From NCBI GenBank assembly GCA_042095135.1, contig JBELBV010000033.1, positions 1-24,264 on the forward strand: a stretch of DNA of 24,264 bases, in the 5' to 3' direction. The notes under the pieces were generated by a model. It saw only the letters and a list, made by a program, of their open reading frames with translations. It searched no databases and was not told the DNA's origin. Shown here piece by piece: positions 23,734 through 24,264 of this stretch. Source of the stretch: UA16 sp042095135. Its GTDB lineage: Bacteria; Bacteroidota; Bacteroidia; Flavobacteriales_D; Sanyastnellaceae. Each line of letters opens with the position of its first letter. Within the stretch, counting starts at the first letter, position 1. A program made the position numbers and the translations under genes.

Positions 23734-24264
23734 AGGTCGAATAAGGCCAAGTTAGCCCGTTCTGCTTCGGCGCTTTGAACGTGCTCCGAAAAATATGCCC
23801 GAGCCGCACTCGACATGGCCTCCCACTCCGCATGGTTCAGCGCCAACGCTGCGTTCAATCCAACGTGCCATTCCGATTCATCCAACGGCCAATCCCACCC
23901 GACGTTGTCCGCCTTGAGGCCGCGCCACGGGGTTCGGTCGCTGATGAGCACCGGGCATCCGTGGGCCCACGCTTCTACAATTGAGTGGCCAAAGTTTTCT
24001 TGTGTCGTCGATGAAAGCAGGTAATGGGCGGCGTGAAAATGCGGCCCCAGTTCCGACGGTGGAATTCCGCCGTGAAATGTCACTTCAACGGTTGGGTTTT
24101 GCCTCGCCAACAGCTCCAATTCCTCCCGGTACGTCGCGTCTTCCACAGGGCCGATGAAGTTCACCGTAATGGGTCGGGATGCGATGGCTTCGAGCACCGC
24201 CTTCAATCCAAAATGCAGGTTTTTCACCCGGTGGATGCGGCCGATAACAGCGATGTTCCAGTGG
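23730..24264 (-). CDS. GT4 family glycosyltransferase, 5' end beyond the window
   Basis: The frame is open to the window edge, so only the C-terminal 177 residues are seen. They begin with a GRIHRVKN segment (the GRxxxxKN loop typical of GT4 Rossmann domains), then a FIGP strand, VTFHGGIPPSEL, and the nucleotide-sugar-binding ENFGHSIVE (E-x7-E). This is the donor-binding half of a GT-B retaining glycosyltransferase, probably acting in cell-surface polysaccharide or glycolipid synthesis. The stop overlaps the nitronate monooxygenase start (ATGA). The GTG at 24227 is internal and not the true start. Confidence 0.87.
   Translation of the reverse strand, partial: HWNIAVIGRIHRVKNLHFGLKAVLEAIASRPITVNFIGPVEDATYREELELLARQNPTVEVTFHGGIPPSELGPHFHAAHYLLSSTTQENFGHSIVEAWAHGCPVLISDRTPWRGLKADNVGWDWPLDESEWHVGLNAALALNHAEWEAMSSAARAYFSEHVQSAEAERANLALFDL

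Overview
This 24.3 kb window looks like chromosomal DNA of a Bacteroidota bacterium, most likely a Flavobacteriales-type lineage with fairly high G+C. Three secreted proteins end in C-terminal YPNP-type (type A) sorting domains of the type IX secretion system (T9SS). Start codons lack Shine-Dalgarno sequences, and several are preceded by Bacteroidota-type TAnnTTTG -7 boxes. The dihydroorotase, DUF4296 and YraN proteins have Bacteroidota-style sequences. No RNA gene, insertion sequence, prophage or CRISPR array was found. Coding density is very high and no gene-free stretch exceeds about 180 bp.

Layout: (1) 1-4760, plus strand: an incoming terminator, a small DUF5684-like membrane protein overlapping an Asp-box lipoprotein, a tandem-repeat T9SS cargo protein, and a T9SS-exported CotH-kinase-like protein. 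(2) 4750-7664, minus strand: a translationally coupled pair made of an unusual lipoprotein and a radical SAM enzyme. (3) 7760-10378, plus strand: an RhlE-type DEAD-box helicase and then a stand-alone bacterial nitric oxide synthase oxygenase. (4) 10352-13386, minus strand: a DUF389 membrane protein and a T9SS-sorted alpha/beta-hydrolase-like protein whose nucleophile serine appears to be lost. (5) 13559-14893, plus strand: a small periplasmic TonB C-terminal-domain protein and a membrane-anchored coiled-coil protein, facing a minus-strand outer-membrane-barrel-like gene. (6) 15799-19588, plus strand: YraN, an RsuA/RluB-type pseudouridine synthase, a polyprenol-phosphate mannosyltransferase-like enzyme, dihydroorotase and a DUF4296 lipoprotein in a tight run. 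(7) A minus-strand NAD-dependent epimerase divergent from plus-strand uvrC. (8) A minus-strand operon of GT4 glycosyltransferase (cut by the window end), nitronate monooxygenase and DCC thiol-oxidoreductase, each joined by an ATGA overlap.

The most interesting items are the bacterial nitric oxide synthase with substitutions in normally conserved motifs, the radical SAM/lipoprotein pair of unknown function, the pseudo-esterase T9SS cargo, a perfect TGTGA-N6-TCACA palindrome upstream of a T9SS cargo gene, and repeated -7 boxes 3-4 nt before ATG codons that suggest leaderless transcription. Family assignments come from reading motifs by eye; no database search was run.
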